DNA of 64,000 nt from DRYM01 sp964526225 (GTDB taxonomy: Archaea > Thermoproteota > Thermoprotei_A > EX4484-217-1): the NCBI GenBank assembly GCA_964526225.1, contig CAZGLL010000004.1, positions 6,257 through 70,256 on the forward strand, given 5' to 3'. The notes under the pieces are model-generated. The model searched no databases. It was not told the DNA's origin and saw only the letters and a list, made by a program, of their open reading frames with translations. Of this stretch, positions 17,977-27,287 are shown piece by piece (positions within the stretch are counted from its first letter, which is position 1; each line of letters begins with the position of its first letter). The translations under genes were made by a program, and so were the position numbers.

Positions 17977-18555
17977 CTAACACCCTTCCCAACCCCCTTT
18001 TCTCATTACATATACGTTATCTACGAATTTTAATAAATCTATAATGAATTTTCTTTCTCTATATCCTATTCTAGGAAATTTACCATCGATTTTCTTTCCA
18101 AAATAACTATTTGCAATAAAGGTTTCTGATTCCATTATGCATGCATCAACATCTTCAAATGGGCCTGCATGAGCATATATTGAGAGATCATTTATTATAA
18201 GTATTTTCGTAGGATTAGCAACATACTCATCGAGTAGGGGTTTTAGCTTCTTAAAGTTCATAATAGCGTATCTTAACGCTTCGTCCTCACTCTTACTTGA
18301 CAGTCTCGGAGGAATTATTTCTTCCGAGAAGTATCTAACATTTTTAAGATATTTGATATCTATGTAGTCAGTTATTTTGCCTCCTGCACCTAATATTCTC
18401 TTAGGGGCCATATCTATTACTGTTATTTCCCTACTTAACCTCATAGCTATGAGGCTAAGTAGTATTTTGGCCGACAACGCTGTTTTTCCTGAACCTACTT
18501 CACCTATTATTAGCGTTCTTTTACCAAGAAGAGATACGGCTGAGATATCCTGCAC
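17977..18555 (-). CDS. P-loop ATPase linked to thiW
   Basis: The 192-residue protein has a Walker A motif GEVGSGKTALSAKIL at about 18-32 and a Walker B-like segment KILIINDLSIYAHAG near 117. It lacks an ABC signature, so it is not a standard EcfA. It overlaps thiW by 35 bases, which points to translational coupling and a shared job, perhaps powering or regulating uptake of the thiamine precursor. The family was not recognised. A free-standing P-loop NTPase role is the safe reading. Confidence 0.6.
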   Translation of the reverse strand: MQDISAVSLLGKRTLIIGEVGSGKTALSAKILLSLIAMRLSREITVIDMAPKRILGAGGKITDYIDIKYLKNVRYFSEEIIPPRLSSKSEDEALRYAIMNFKKLKPLLDEYVANPTKILIINDLSIYAHAGPFEDVDACIMESETFIANSYFGKKIDGKFPRIGYRERKFIIDLLKFVDNVYVMRKGGWEGC

Positions 18556-19057
18556 GCTTTAGCACCTTTAAAACTGCGAAGCCCATTATAGACCCCATAA
18601 CTGAACTTACACCAAAAATAAACCATACTGGAATAAGAGCCCCCGTTAATCTTAAATCGCCTATTAGAGGAGCTACTAAATATACTGAAAGAGTTCCTCC
18701 TATGAAAACTGTTCCAAGAGGTTCACTAAAGGCAGCATATTCTATTTTATCGTTTCTTCCTAATTTCTTTAGAAGCCATGTAAAAAAACCTACAATAACT
18801 CCCCCAGGTATTCCACCCGGAAAAGCGTAAATAGTTCCAACACCTAAAATGTTTCTAATTATTCCAACAATTGTAGCTACAACGAAAGCCCATAATGGGC
18901 CGAGAGTTACTCCAATAACGGAATTCAGTAGGTGCTGTCCTGGAAAAGCCTTAGTTGTAATGAACGGTATCTGAAGAAACGGTGCTAAAACTACACCCAA
19001 AGCAGAATATATAGCTACTAAAGCCACCTTCTTAGTTAGCGCTTTACCCTCGACCAT
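18521..19057 (-). CDS. thiW: ThiW-type ECF transporter S component
   Basis: The 178-residue membrane protein has about five hydrophobic segments and the ThiW blocks TKAFPGQHLLNSVIGVTLGP near 35-54 and RNILGVGTIYAFPGGIPGG near 68-86. ThiW binds a thiazole precursor of thiamine in the membrane. The general EcfT and EcfA partners are not in the window. The upstream 180 bases show no thiamine riboswitch that I can recognise. It is the first gene of a two-gene operon. Confidence 0.85.
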   Translation of the reverse strand: MVEGKALTKKVALVAIYSALGVVLAPFLQIPFITTKAFPGQHLLNSVIGVTLGPLWAFVVATIVGIIRNILGVGTIYAFPGGIPGGVIVGFFTWLLKKLGRNDKIEYAAFSEPLGTVFIGGTLSVYLVAPLIGDLRLTGALIPVWFIFGVSSVMGSIMGFAVLKVLKRAGYLSRISSW

Positions 19058-19244
19058 ACCTTACCTCGTATTGAAATTAAACTTCGGTTCTAAGAGTTTT
19101 TCGCAAATAAAATAATATAGACAGGATAGGATATTCCCAGAGAAAAATGTAGAGCACGGTTTATACAGTTGTTGATATAAATCATAGCGAATTAAACTTA
19201 AGTATAACAAAATAGCTACTAAGCCTAAGAAGGTCCGATGCATC

Positions 19245-19793
19245 ATGGGTAAAATAGGTTCTGGAGTTAAAGCAGGGTTTATTGGCGGACTCGTTTCTGG
19301 AGTATTTATTGCATCAGTAAACATCATAATAATGACTGTTTACAAGGAAGCATACATTAATATGTTCAAAAAGGCTTCTGAAAAACTAACTGAAGAATAC
19401 GGAGTAGAGCTCCCGCAGGGTTCTCCTGAAGAAGTTGCCTTAGTAATGTATAATTTATCGAGAATTCAAGGAAGCATTTATGCTATATTAATGGCTGTAA
19501 TTATAGGGATTGTTGTTGGAGCTATTGTAGCTAAGTTTTACGGAAAACTCCCATTTAAAAACCCTCTTGCTAAAGCTTTGCTAATATCATATATCATATT
19601 AGCTATTAAGACAAGTCTTTCACTTGCCTTTTCAGGTATAGGGGGGTTTAAGCCGGAGGAGCTAGGTGTCTCACAAGAGATCACAGTATTAAGCTACATT
19701 ACGGATATAGTATCCCACACTATCTTAGGATTAGTTATTGGAGCACTTTACGGTAAGTGGGTGCTGAAGGCCGAAGAAGCTCTTGAACTCTAA
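19245..19793 (+). CDS. Four-helix membrane protein of unknown function
   Basis: The 182-residue protein has hydrophobic segments near 10-32, 75-100, 110-130 and 148-172 with a charged loop (residues 37-70). The glycine-rich first segment (GVKAGFIGGLVSGVF) resembles small integral membrane proteins of unknown role. It ends 11 bases before the ABC ATPase gene and is probably the first gene of that operon. No family was recognised. Confidence 0.6.
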   Translation: MGKIGSGVKAGFIGGLVSGVFIASVNIIIMTVYKEAYINMFKKASEKLTEEYGVELPQGSPEEVALVMYNLSRIQGSIYAILMAVIIGIVVGAIVAKFYGKLPFKNPLAKALLISYIILAIKTSLSLAFSGIGGFKPEELGVSQEITVLSYITDIVSHTILGLVIGALYGKWVLKAEEALEL

Positions 19794-19804
19794 AGTGATC
19801 AGCA

Positions 19805-20500
19805 ATGACTGAAAAGCTGAAGACCGTATATAGGGTTGTTAATGTATCTAAGATTTATGGTAAGGGTAGGCTTGCCGTTAAAGCTTTAAAAAATGTCACA
19901 TTTGATGTTTTGAAAGGGGAACTCCTCGTCATAATGGGTCCTTCTGGTTCAGGTAAGACAACACTGCTTAACATTCTAGGGTTACTTGACAAACCAACAT
20001 CGGGAAAAGTGTTTTTCTTAGGTAGGGATGTTAGCTTATTAGGTGATGCTGAAGCTTCGAAGTTCAGAGCTAAATATATAGGCTTCGTTTTTCAACAATT
20101 CAACTTAATACCTTGGCTTACCGCCTTAGAGAATGTTGAAATAGCCTTAGCCATAGGGAAATACCCTAGGAAATTGAGGAAGAAGAGAGCTTTTGAACTA
20201 CTTGAAATGGTAGGGTTAGGTGGAAGAATTAATCATAGACCTAGGGAGCTTAGCGGTGGTGAGCAACAGAGAGTTGCTATTGCCAGAGCTTTAGCTAATG
20301 ATCCTTACGTAATATTGGCCGATGAGCCTACAGGAAACTTGGATAGTAAAAGTGGAGCTCAAATAATTTCTATACTTAAGAGGCTTTCTAGGGAGGGAAA
20401 AACGGTTATTGTAGTTACACACAATCTTCAAATAGCTGAAGTGGCTGATAGAATACTGATCTTAAGAGATGGAATGCTTGTGAAGGAGAAAATACCATGA
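19805..20500 (+). CDS. ABC transporter ATP-binding protein, MacB/LolD type
   Basis: The 231-residue ATPase has Walker A GPSGSGKT (45-52), the FVFQQFNLIPWLTALENVE Q-loop near 98, signature LSGGEQQRVAIARAL near 144 and Walker B VILADEPTGNLDSKSG near 166. This layout is that of the MacB/LolD/FtsE group, which works with FtsX-fold permeases rather than as importers. Its stop overlaps the start of the next gene (ATGA), and the permease follows that gene. Confidence 0.93.
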   Translation: MTEKLKTVYRVVNVSKIYGKGRLAVKALKNVTFDVLKGELLVIMGPSGSGKTTLLNILGLLDKPTSGKVFFLGRDVSLLGDAEASKFRAKYIGFVFQQFNLIPWLTALENVEIALAIGKYPRKLRKKRAFELLEMVGLGGRINHRPRELSGGEQQRVAIARALANDPYVILADEPTGNLDSKSGAQIISILKRLSREGKTVIVVTHNLQIAEVADRILILRDGMLVKEKIP

Positions 20501-22716
20501 AATACAAAGTCATATACACAATATTGATAATATCGCTCATAATTATATCTACGATCTCGCCAATAATAGTTAAAGCCTACACTAAACCACTATATCCATT
20601 AATGTTCCTAGGAGCTTCATGGACAACAAGTGACGGTAAATCACCGTATCCTAATACTATAGCTACTTTGACACTTTACTTCACTCCAAGAAACGATGAA
20701 GGCATAGAAGATCTTCTCGTAAGATTGCAACTTCCGAAGCCTCTTTCTTCAGAAGATGGTGGATCATCAATTTATCTAGCTCATCCAGAATTTGTGGCTA
20801 AGGGTGAAATTATAGAGTTAAAAACAAACATTATAATACCTGCTGATGCCGAACCTGGAATATACTCTTTCGTAGCATATGTGCAGTACAAAATACCTAT
20901 AAGCAAGTACGTTAAGGAGCAAAAAGGAACCACCTTCTCATTTCAGCTTTCACTTTACGAGAAACCCTCTTTAACAATTAATGCTAAGCTTCTGAAGCTT
21001 AACCCAGACTCAATAAATACTTTAGAATTCGAATTATTTTTCAACGGCACAGTAGAGTCTAGTGTAAGCGTTAGTGTAAGTTCAAATGATATTTCAATAT
21101 TGAATTACACGCCAACAACAATACATGTTTCACCCGGAGAAAGTTTTAAAGTTAAAGTTAAGGCGTACGTTCCACCATACGATAAACTCATGAAACCTTT
21201 AGTTAGCGTTAATGTTAAAGCGTCTGTAAAGCAGCTTGACCATATTACTGAAACAGCTAGTACATTCTACTACTTAGTTTTAGATAATAGGGAGCCTTTA
21301 ATTAAACTAGATACTATAAGAACAAGGTACATGAACGGAGTAGTCACAATAGACGGTATTGTTAAAAACTTTGGGAATAAATCGGTATCAAACCTTACAG
21401 TTGAAATTACTTCCGAGTCACCAAATGTTATAGTAGAAAATGATTTAGTAAATATCGGAGTTTTAAATCCCGGGGAGAGAAAAAGCTTTGAAGTAACATT
21501 AAAAACCTTAAGTTCAGAGAATATTTCAATAGAGTTTTCAATAATGTTCTTTAGCGATAAACCTTATGAGCTAAGAAAGCATTACAGAATAAGCTTACCT
21601 ACAGACATCAGCGACCTTGTTAAAGTAAGTTATGAGATAAACAATGGGGAACCGTTGAAACTTGGCGAAATAAACACTTTAACTCTAACGGTAATTTCCA
21701 ATACGCAACTTGAAATTACAAATGTTGTTGCTGAACTTATCCTTCCAGAGATTTTCGGAAGCAAAATAGTGCAGTCATATAGTAGAACATTAGATTTCGG
21801 TGAAGAAGCAAAGTTCAGCTTTAACTTCTACCTTCCAGATACATTACCTATAACATCATATGAAGTACCATTAACAATAAGGTTGGCGATTACTGTTGAA
21901 AAAGGGCTATTTACTCTTGAGAAAACGCTTAATGTTGTCGGGGAAGTTGTTGAAAAACCGGAGTTTCTGATAAACCTAGGAACGTACGGTATAAAACAAG
22001 CTATGGAGCAAGACATAGTATTTTACATTCAGAATAAGGGCTTAGTGCCTACTAAAGTAACCATTTCTGCTAGTTCAAACCAGCTATCCATTCTCTCACT
22101 AAATCCACAATACATATTACTTGATCCTGGAGAAAAAGCCAAAATCGTAGCTAAAGTCTACTGTCCAATGTTAAGTGAAAACGTAGAGACCGCCACTATG
22201 AATTTAGAGTTAAAGTATAAGTGGAAAGGTGTTGAAGAATATATCTCAAAAACATTCCAAATACCAGTAGTTAGAGAAGCAAAACTGAGAATTGTAGAAC
22301 TACAACAAACACAGAGCGAAGATAGGGTAATAATTAAGGGGCAACTTGTAAACATAGGTGATGCTAAAGCAAAATATGTAACATTAGCATCCAAGGTTGT
22401 TAAAGGAAACGTTTCAATAGATAATCCAACAGTGTACTTAGGAGATCTAGATTCTGGTGAAGGAACAAGATTCTCCATATATACTAGAACATTAGGTGTA
22501 ATGGAGGCTAAAATACTATTAACAATAGATTATCAGCAACCTAATAGGACTTGGAGCAGTATATCTAAGGAAATAACGATTCACTTCAAACAAGAGATTA
22601 AAGAAACAAGTAAGGTAGGCATGGAGTTTAGTGAAATAGCGTTACCGATACTTGGAGTTGTAGCGTCAATTATCGCAGTAGCTGTTATCTTGATCAAATA
22701 TGTTAAGAGGAAGTAG
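20497..22716 (+). CDS. Large extracellular protein with repeated beta-domains, ABC-linked
   Basis: The 739-residue protein has an N-terminal hydrophobic segment (residues 7-27), a long outside part of repeated beta-sandwich-like units (phrases such as VGDLNPGERKSF, YLDPGEKAKIVAK, VNIGDAKAKYV recur every 100 or so residues, CARDB/S-layer-like), and a C-terminal membrane segment (about 712-734). It sits between the ABC ATPase and the FtsX-type permease, overlapping the former by 4 bases. It may be the extracellular partner that binds or delivers the substrate. Confidence 0.7.
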   Translation: MKYKVIYTILIISLIIISTISPIIVKAYTKPLYPLMFLGASWTTSDGKSPYPNTIATLTLYFTPRNDEGIEDLLVRLQLPKPLSSEDGGSSIYLAHPEFVAKGEIIELKTNIIIPADAEPGIYSFVAYVQYKIPISKYVKEQKGTTFSFQLSLYEKPSLTINAKLLKLNPDSINTLEFELFFNGTVESSVSVSVSSNDISILNYTPTTIHVSPGESFKVKVKAYVPPYDKLMKPLVSVNVKASVKQLDHITETASTFYYLVLDNREPLIKLDTIRTRYMNGVVTIDGIVKNFGNKSVSNLTVEITSESPNVIVENDLVNIGVLNPGERKSFEVTLKTLSSENISIEFSIMFFSDKPYELRKHYRISLPTDISDLVKVSYEINNGEPLKLGEINTLTLTVISNTQLEITNVVAELILPEIFGSKIVQSYSRTLDFGEEAKFSFNFYLPDTLPITSYEVPLTIRLAITVEKGLFTLEKTLNVVGEVVEKPEFLINLGTYGIKQAMEQDIVFYIQNKGLVPTKVTISASSNQLSILSLNPQYILLDPGEKAKIVAKVYCPMLSENVETATMNLELKYKWKGVEEYISKTFQIPVVREAKLRIVELQQTQSEDRVIIKGQLVNIGDAKAKYVTLASKVVKGNVSIDNPTVYLGDLDSGEGTRFSIYTRTLGVMEAKILLTIDYQQPNRTWSSISKEITIHFKQEIKETSKVGMEFSEIALPILGVVASIIAVAVILIKYVKRK

Positions 22717-22721
22717 CTAAA

Positions 22722-23924
22722 GTGAACCTATGGGACCTTCTAGTTTTCTCCTTCAAAGGGCTTAAAAGCCAGAGCCTAAGATCAGCGTTGACACTCTTAG
22801 GTATACTTATTGGTGTAATGTTGCTAGCACTAGTTTTCTCCGTAAGCGATAGTGTAACATACTCTATAGCTAATATTTTCGCTAAAGGAGGTCTCAACAA
22901 TATCTACGTTTTTTCATCAACAAAACCTTTCGAGTGGTACGATATAAGACAGCTAGAAAATATACCACACATTGTAGCTATTTCACCTTATGCTTCGTTT
23001 TCCGGTAAAATAGATTTTGGAGTATTTGAGAAAGACATAACATTAATAGGTGTTCCTCCCGAAAACCTTCACCTCATAATCCCCGATGTGAAAACCTATG
23101 AGGGTATAGCATCAATAACAACTTCTGAAAGTTGCTTAGTAGGATTTAATGTTGCATCCGAAGCTGAGAAGGATGGGTTTCCCATACGTGTAGGAGATAC
23201 ATTATATGTTAGAGTAGGCCAAGCTAAGGTGCCGTTTAAAGTTGAGGGTTTACTTGAAAAATACGGGTTCACACCCGTAGGACCTATTGACGAAGCATTA
23301 ATAGTTCCATATAGTGTAATAGAGGAAATATACTTCAAAGTTACCGGTACTCGAAGGAGGGGCTACAATCAGCTCGTAATAGCAGTTGATGATGTCGACA
23401 ATGTAGATTTCGTTATTGAACAAATAAGAGATCTTTTCGAAAAAGATGTTGGTGTTTTCGCAATAAAATACATTATTAAATCAGTCATGGATTCTATGAG
23501 GTTTTTCACGTTAATAATTGGAAGTGTAGCATCCGTTACGCTTATCGTAGCAGCTATAGGCGTAATGAATGCTATGTTCACAACAGTTATGGAGAGAATA
23601 AGGATAATAGGTGTTCTAAGAGCTTTAGGACTAAGGAGACATATGGTTCTCTTAAACATACTTATTGAGGCTCTAACTTTAGCGGCAATAGCCTTAGTTG
23701 CAGGTTTGCCCTTAGGTGTTTTCATAGGTAAAGCGCTTATAGAAGGAGGAATGTTTACACCTTCAGGACCCAGAGGCTCTCTTGGAACAATAAGCTTTAC
23801 GATAACACCTAATTCATTAACACTAATAATTACGGTGACTATAGCATTAACTTTGATTGGCGCATTACCTCCAGCATATAGAGCATCTAAGCTCGAACCT
23901 GCTGAGGCATTAAGATATGAGTAA
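22722..23924 (+). CDS. ABC transporter permease, MacB/FtsX type
   Basis: The 400-residue protein has an N-terminal membrane segment (LRSALTLLGILIGVMLLALV near 20-40), a periplasmic-type MacB_PCD domain of about 200 residues and an FtsX domain with three helices from about 270 (SVASVTLIVAAIGVMNAMFTTVMERIRIIGVLRALG). It ends PPAYRASKLEPAEALRYE, the typical end of this permease. It completes the export system with the ATPase and the large extracellular protein, and it overlaps the DNA glycosylase gene by 8 bases. Confidence 0.93.
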   Translation: MNLWDLLVFSFKGLKSQSLRSALTLLGILIGVMLLALVFSVSDSVTYSIANIFAKGGLNNIYVFSSTKPFEWYDIRQLENIPHIVAISPYASFSGKIDFGVFEKDITLIGVPPENLHLIIPDVKTYEGIASITTSESCLVGFNVASEAEKDGFPIRVGDTLYVRVGQAKVPFKVEGLLEKYGFTPVGPIDEALIVPYSVIEEIYFKVTGTRRRGYNQLVIAVDDVDNVDFVIEQIRDLFEKDVGVFAIKYIIKSVMDSMRFFTLIIGSVASVTLIVAAIGVMNAMFTTVMERIRIIGVLRALGLRRHMVLLNILIEALTLAAIALVAGLPLGVFIGKALIEGGMFTPSGPRGSLGTISFTITPNSLTLIITVTIALTLIGALPPAYRASKLEPAEALRYE

Positions 23925-24807
23925 CGATGTTAAAATACCTATTAATGAACCCTATGACCTAAATCTGACGCTTTATCCATCATTTAATCTTGCTTTCTTC
24001 GAGAGAAGAGGAAACATCTGGGTTAAGGTTGTGGGGAGTCATTTAGGATTAAAACTTAGTTTAAAGAGGCACTTTTTAAGCGCGAACATAGACGATATTG
24101 AAGCAGTTCTTAACTATTCTGGACTATGGTTTAATCCAGTCATGTACATTAGGGATGCAAACGATCAATTTAAGGATGTTGTTTTTGAATTAATAAGATT
24201 CTACGGTAAGTTAAGACTGTCAATTAATCCGTATGATAAAGAAGCTATGTTTGTAACGATAGTTTTATCTCAGAGAACAGATTTTCACGTAAACGTTGTA
24301 AGATGGGTTAAAAAGATGTTTTCAAAGGGAAAACCTGACTTCAGCATTGGTAGAAGCTATCAGTTAAGAAGAGCTCGGGAAGCGTTTAGTTCATGCATTG
24401 AAATTTTAAGGAAAGATTCAGCAAGAGAATATAGTGATTTATGGAGTCTAAGGAAGGATTTGTTATCTAAATGTAGGAATGTTGGTGTAAAAACAGCTGA
24501 TGCATATTTGCTATTCACTAGAAGAAACGCTACATGGCTAGCACCCGTCGATATTCATTTTAAAAGGTTTATACGTTACATTTTCAATGTAGAGAAGGAA
24601 AACCCTCGGAAAAACTATTGTACTAAATATTTATGTCATAGATGTCCATTTAAGAACGAATGCGCTACTTATTGGGCTTTAAAATCTTTTAAGAAGCTTG
24701 CTGGCTGGATTCAAACAGTAGCTTATGTACATGATAAACTCTATTGTTCGAAGAGAAAATGCAGTATTTGTCCTTTGTCTAGGTTTTGTAAGGGAAAGTT
24801 AGATTAA
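23917..24807 (+). CDS. DNA glycosylase, HhH-GPD superfamily, with two Cys4 motifs
   Basis: The 296-residue protein has an OGG-like N-terminal region, a helix-hairpin-helix (LLSKCRNVGVKTADAYLLF near 188-206, with a lysine in the catalytic position) and the catalytic aspartate in PVDIHFKRF near 213. It then has two Cys4 sets: C-x4-C-x2-C-x5-C near 229-243 and again near 268-282. Nth and MutY have one such iron-sulphur loop. The first may be the usual cluster and the second a duplicated or zinc site. It is the last gene of the ABC operon by position only. Confidence 0.75.
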   Translation: MSNDVKIPINEPYDLNLTLYPSFNLAFFERRGNIWVKVVGSHLGLKLSLKRHFLSANIDDIEAVLNYSGLWFNPVMYIRDANDQFKDVVFELIRFYGKLRLSINPYDKEAMFVTIVLSQRTDFHVNVVRWVKKMFSKGKPDFSIGRSYQLRRAREAFSSCIEILRKDSAREYSDLWSLRKDLLSKCRNVGVKTADAYLLFTRRNATWLAPVDIHFKRFIRYIFNVEKENPRKNYCTKYLCHRCPFKNECATYWALKSFKKLAGWIQTVAYVHDKLYCSKRKCSICPLSRFCKGKLD

Positions 24808-25563
24808 TTCTTCAGGAATATTATCAGGTCTATATGCTATTTTAGGTTTTAAGCCATATTTACGTAAAATTTCAACTACGTGAGGATATAGGAATACATA
24901 TTCCGGTTCAAGTTCTTCAACTAATACCTCATCTATTTCCTTAAGTTTTCCGATAAGCTTCTCTACATCTTTCTTATCGCAGAAGCTCATCATAACCGCT
25001 GGATGAACGGAAACGGAGTGGTCAAGTAGGTTTTTTAATGCTCTAAACTGTAACTCATAAGCTTCAGGTTTTGCTCCAGTAAGTTTTACGAATTCATCCT
25101 TAGAACAACCTTTAATAGAAACTCTTACATGTAAATTTCTAAATTTTGAAAGTTCACGAGCATAATCCCTGTATGCACCTAGTAAAATGCCGTTGGTTTC
25201 AAGTATAAACAGGTACCTTGTTTGCGAAAGCTTTTCTAAAAGGGAAACTAAATGAACCCTACTTATTGTAGGTTCTCCGCCGCTAACCCTTAACTGCCTA
25301 TATCTTCTCCTAGAGGCGATTCTAATGAGTTTCTCAGCAACTTCTTCAGCTGAGTAAAATTTACCATATTGCGACATAAAGTCACGTGGTTTCCAACTCC
25401 AACAGAACCTACATCTTAGATTACATCCTACACAATCAGCTGTAGCTATTCCCCCATACCATCTACCACCTCTAAAACGATAATACTTCCTAAGTTCTTC
25501 CCCGCCTACCTCTTTAACAACAACTTTTCTAACGATTTCCGTAAGTTCTAGAGGATCGTACAT
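24799..25563 (-). CDS. Radical SAM protein
   Basis: The 254-residue protein has the cluster motif ADCVGCNLRCRFCWSW (Cys at 47, 51, 54 positions of C-x3-C-x2-C), a GGEP motif (RVSGGEPTISR near 96) and a half-barrel after it. It is the single-domain form without an extra cluster. The substrate was not recognised; it resembles small archaeal activating- or synthase-like enzymes. Its stop overlaps the glycosylase gene by 9 bases in convergent orientation. Confidence 0.7.
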   Translation of the reverse strand: MYDPLELTEIVRKVVVKEVGGEELRKYYRFRGGRWYGGIATADCVGCNLRCRFCWSWKPRDFMSQYGKFYSAEEVAEKLIRIASRRRYRQLRVSGGEPTISRVHLVSLLEKLSQTRYLFILETNGILLGAYRDYARELSKFRNLHVRVSIKGCSKDEFVKLTGAKPEAYELQFRALKNLLDHSVSVHPAVMMSFCDKKDVEKLIGKLKEIDEVLVEELEPEYVFLYPHVVEILRKYGLKPKIAYRPDNIPEELI

Positions 25564-25625
25564 TTACTTCCCTAAATTTCAAATATGTTTTCCCAGTAGT
25601 TATTTCTCTAGGCGGTGAAGCTATT

Positions 25626-26540
25626 TTGAGATTTGCTGAAATAGCTATTGCCGAAGAAGTTAATGTTCCATTGAAAATCCCTGAAGGAACAATCTACAGT
25701 TTTTTCGATTCACCATACATAGGGCATAGAAATGAAACAGCTATTGACATTTACTTTAAGGATAGAGAAGCGCTACTTCCAGTAGATGAAGCTGTAGTTA
25801 AAGAAATTAGATGGTTTAATTCCCCCAAATACAGGCCAGACGGCTCCGAAAAAGAACCACTTATAGTGTTTAAAATACGTGAAGGCGTAGTTTTGAAGAC
25901 TCTCCATGTTGAGCCGAAGGTTAACGTTGGAGAAAAGCTTCGCCTAGGAGACTACATTGGGAAATGCATTGCCTCAGGATATTTTTGTCCATGGAGTGGA
26001 ATTCACGCTCACATAGAAGTGAGATCCGAAAGGGATCCGTATAGAGCTCGAGGAGCCTATAAGTTAAACATCGAACCTACAGTAAGGAAAATTTTAGCTG
26101 AAATAAATAATGCTAACATAAAGTTTTCTGAAGAACCATTAGTTTTCAATGTTGTAAGCGTTGAGAAACACTACATGTGGGTTAAATTCAAAAACAATAT
26201 TGGAAAAAAGCCTACGGCTCTAATGTTAATGGGCGAATTCGGCGGTATTTGCGCTATGGATGCAGGCATACCATACTATGGCATTGGAGGGTGCTTAGGT
26301 AGATCATTTAGGCAAGGTGAAAAGCTTCTAGCAAATAAAAGGAACATTGTTGGTTTAGTTACTAAGTCTTATGAAAAAGCTTCCCTATTTACTTCAATAG
26401 CTGAAACCTATGTAGGCAAAGTTAAGGTTAGAGGAATAGGAACATACATTGGAACCGATTTAGCGAAAATAGTCTTTTTCGAAGAAAACCCTTGGAAGGA
26501 AGGGGACGAAGAAGAACTTGTATTTAAACAGATAATGTAG
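25626..26540 (+). CDS. M23-like (lysostaphin-fold) protein, probably cytoplasmic
   Basis: The 304-residue protein has the M23 pattern: a first His/Asp pair in YIGHRNETAIDIYF near 31-44, a glycine-rich middle (LHVEPKVNVGEKLRLGDYIGKCI) and the paired HAH in IHAHIEVR near 128. There is no signal peptide or membrane helix, so it is likely to be intracellular. The C-terminal 150 residues are a second domain of unknown fold. In an archaeon without murein, the peptidase activity may be on another substrate or lost. Confidence 0.65.
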   Translation: MRFAEIAIAEEVNVPLKIPEGTIYSFFDSPYIGHRNETAIDIYFKDREALLPVDEAVVKEIRWFNSPKYRPDGSEKEPLIVFKIREGVVLKTLHVEPKVNVGEKLRLGDYIGKCIASGYFCPWSGIHAHIEVRSERDPYRARGAYKLNIEPTVRKILAEINNANIKFSEEPLVFNVVSVEKHYMWVKFKNNIGKKPTALMLMGEFGGICAMDAGIPYYGIGGCLGRSFRQGEKLLANKRNIVGLVTKSYEKASLFTSIAETYVGKVKVRGIGTYIGTDLAKIVFFEENPWKEGDEEELVFKQIM

Positions 26541-26545
26541 CTAAT

Positions 26546-27244
26546 TTGCAGGTGAATAATGAAGTGAATGTGGAATTAATTGCCCTAGACTACCATGGAA
26601 CAATATCAGATAGAAAAGGTAGAGGATTATGGACTGTTCGATCGGAAGTCATAGAAGCGCTCATTAAGGCGAGAAAAGCAGGGCTGAAAATAGCCATAAT
26701 AACTAGTGGTACTGGGAAAACTGTTCCTCAGAAGGTTAAGAGTTTAGCACATGTTTTAGCCTTCGAAAATGGCTCAGTATTCCACTATGGCGGAAAAGTA
26801 TATGTTAATAAGCCGAACAGTTGGGATAGTATAAGACATATTCTCCTCAATTCTAAGCTTAAGCCAAAAGCTGTAGGAAAGGTAGTTATAATATATGGAG
26901 CCAAGGTTCGTGGAGAACTTGAAGAAATACTTCATACTCATGGTCTTTTTGACTATGTTTGTATTGTTAAGAACATAAACAGGCTTATAGTTGCTCCTAA
27001 AGGATACGGTAAAGACAGAGCATTAAAAACAGTAAGGAAGCTACTAAATGTTAAAGGAGCAATTATGGCCATTGGTGATGGTGAAAACGATTACTATCTA
27101 CTAAGAGAAGCAGACATAGGCGTAGCACCAGCTAACGCTGTAGATGAGATAAAAGAAATAGCTGATTACATTTGCGATAAACCCGATGGCTTATGTGTTA
27201 AAGAGGTTGTCGACAAAATCTTGGAAAGAGGGCTTCTTAGCTAA
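26546..27244 (+). CDS. HAD hydrolase, archaeal phosphoglycolate phosphatase type
   Basis: The 232-residue protein follows the cap-type HAD plan: motif I LDYHGTIS near 14-21, motif II IITSGT near 52, lysine in APKGYGKDRAL near 150 and motif III AIGDGENDY near 175. The usual motif I is DxDGT, but here the second Asp is a His (DYHGT), which is the normal acid/base residue. The start is uncertain (TTG at 26546 or a GTG nearby). It is 5 bases after the M23-like gene. Confidence 0.7.
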   Translation: MQVNNEVNVELIALDYHGTISDRKGRGLWTVRSEVIEALIKARKAGLKIAIITSGTGKTVPQKVKSLAHVLAFENGSVFHYGGKVYVNKPNSWDSIRHILLNSKLKPKAVGKVVIIYGAKVRGELEEILHTHGLFDYVCIVKNINRLIVAPKGYGKDRALKTVRKLLNVKGAIMAIGDGENDYYLLREADIGVAPANAVDEIKEIADYICDKPDGLCVKEVVDKILERGLLS

Positions 27245-27287
27245 AAAATATGTATTACCGAATAAATATTAGTTGATAGGTAGGTCA

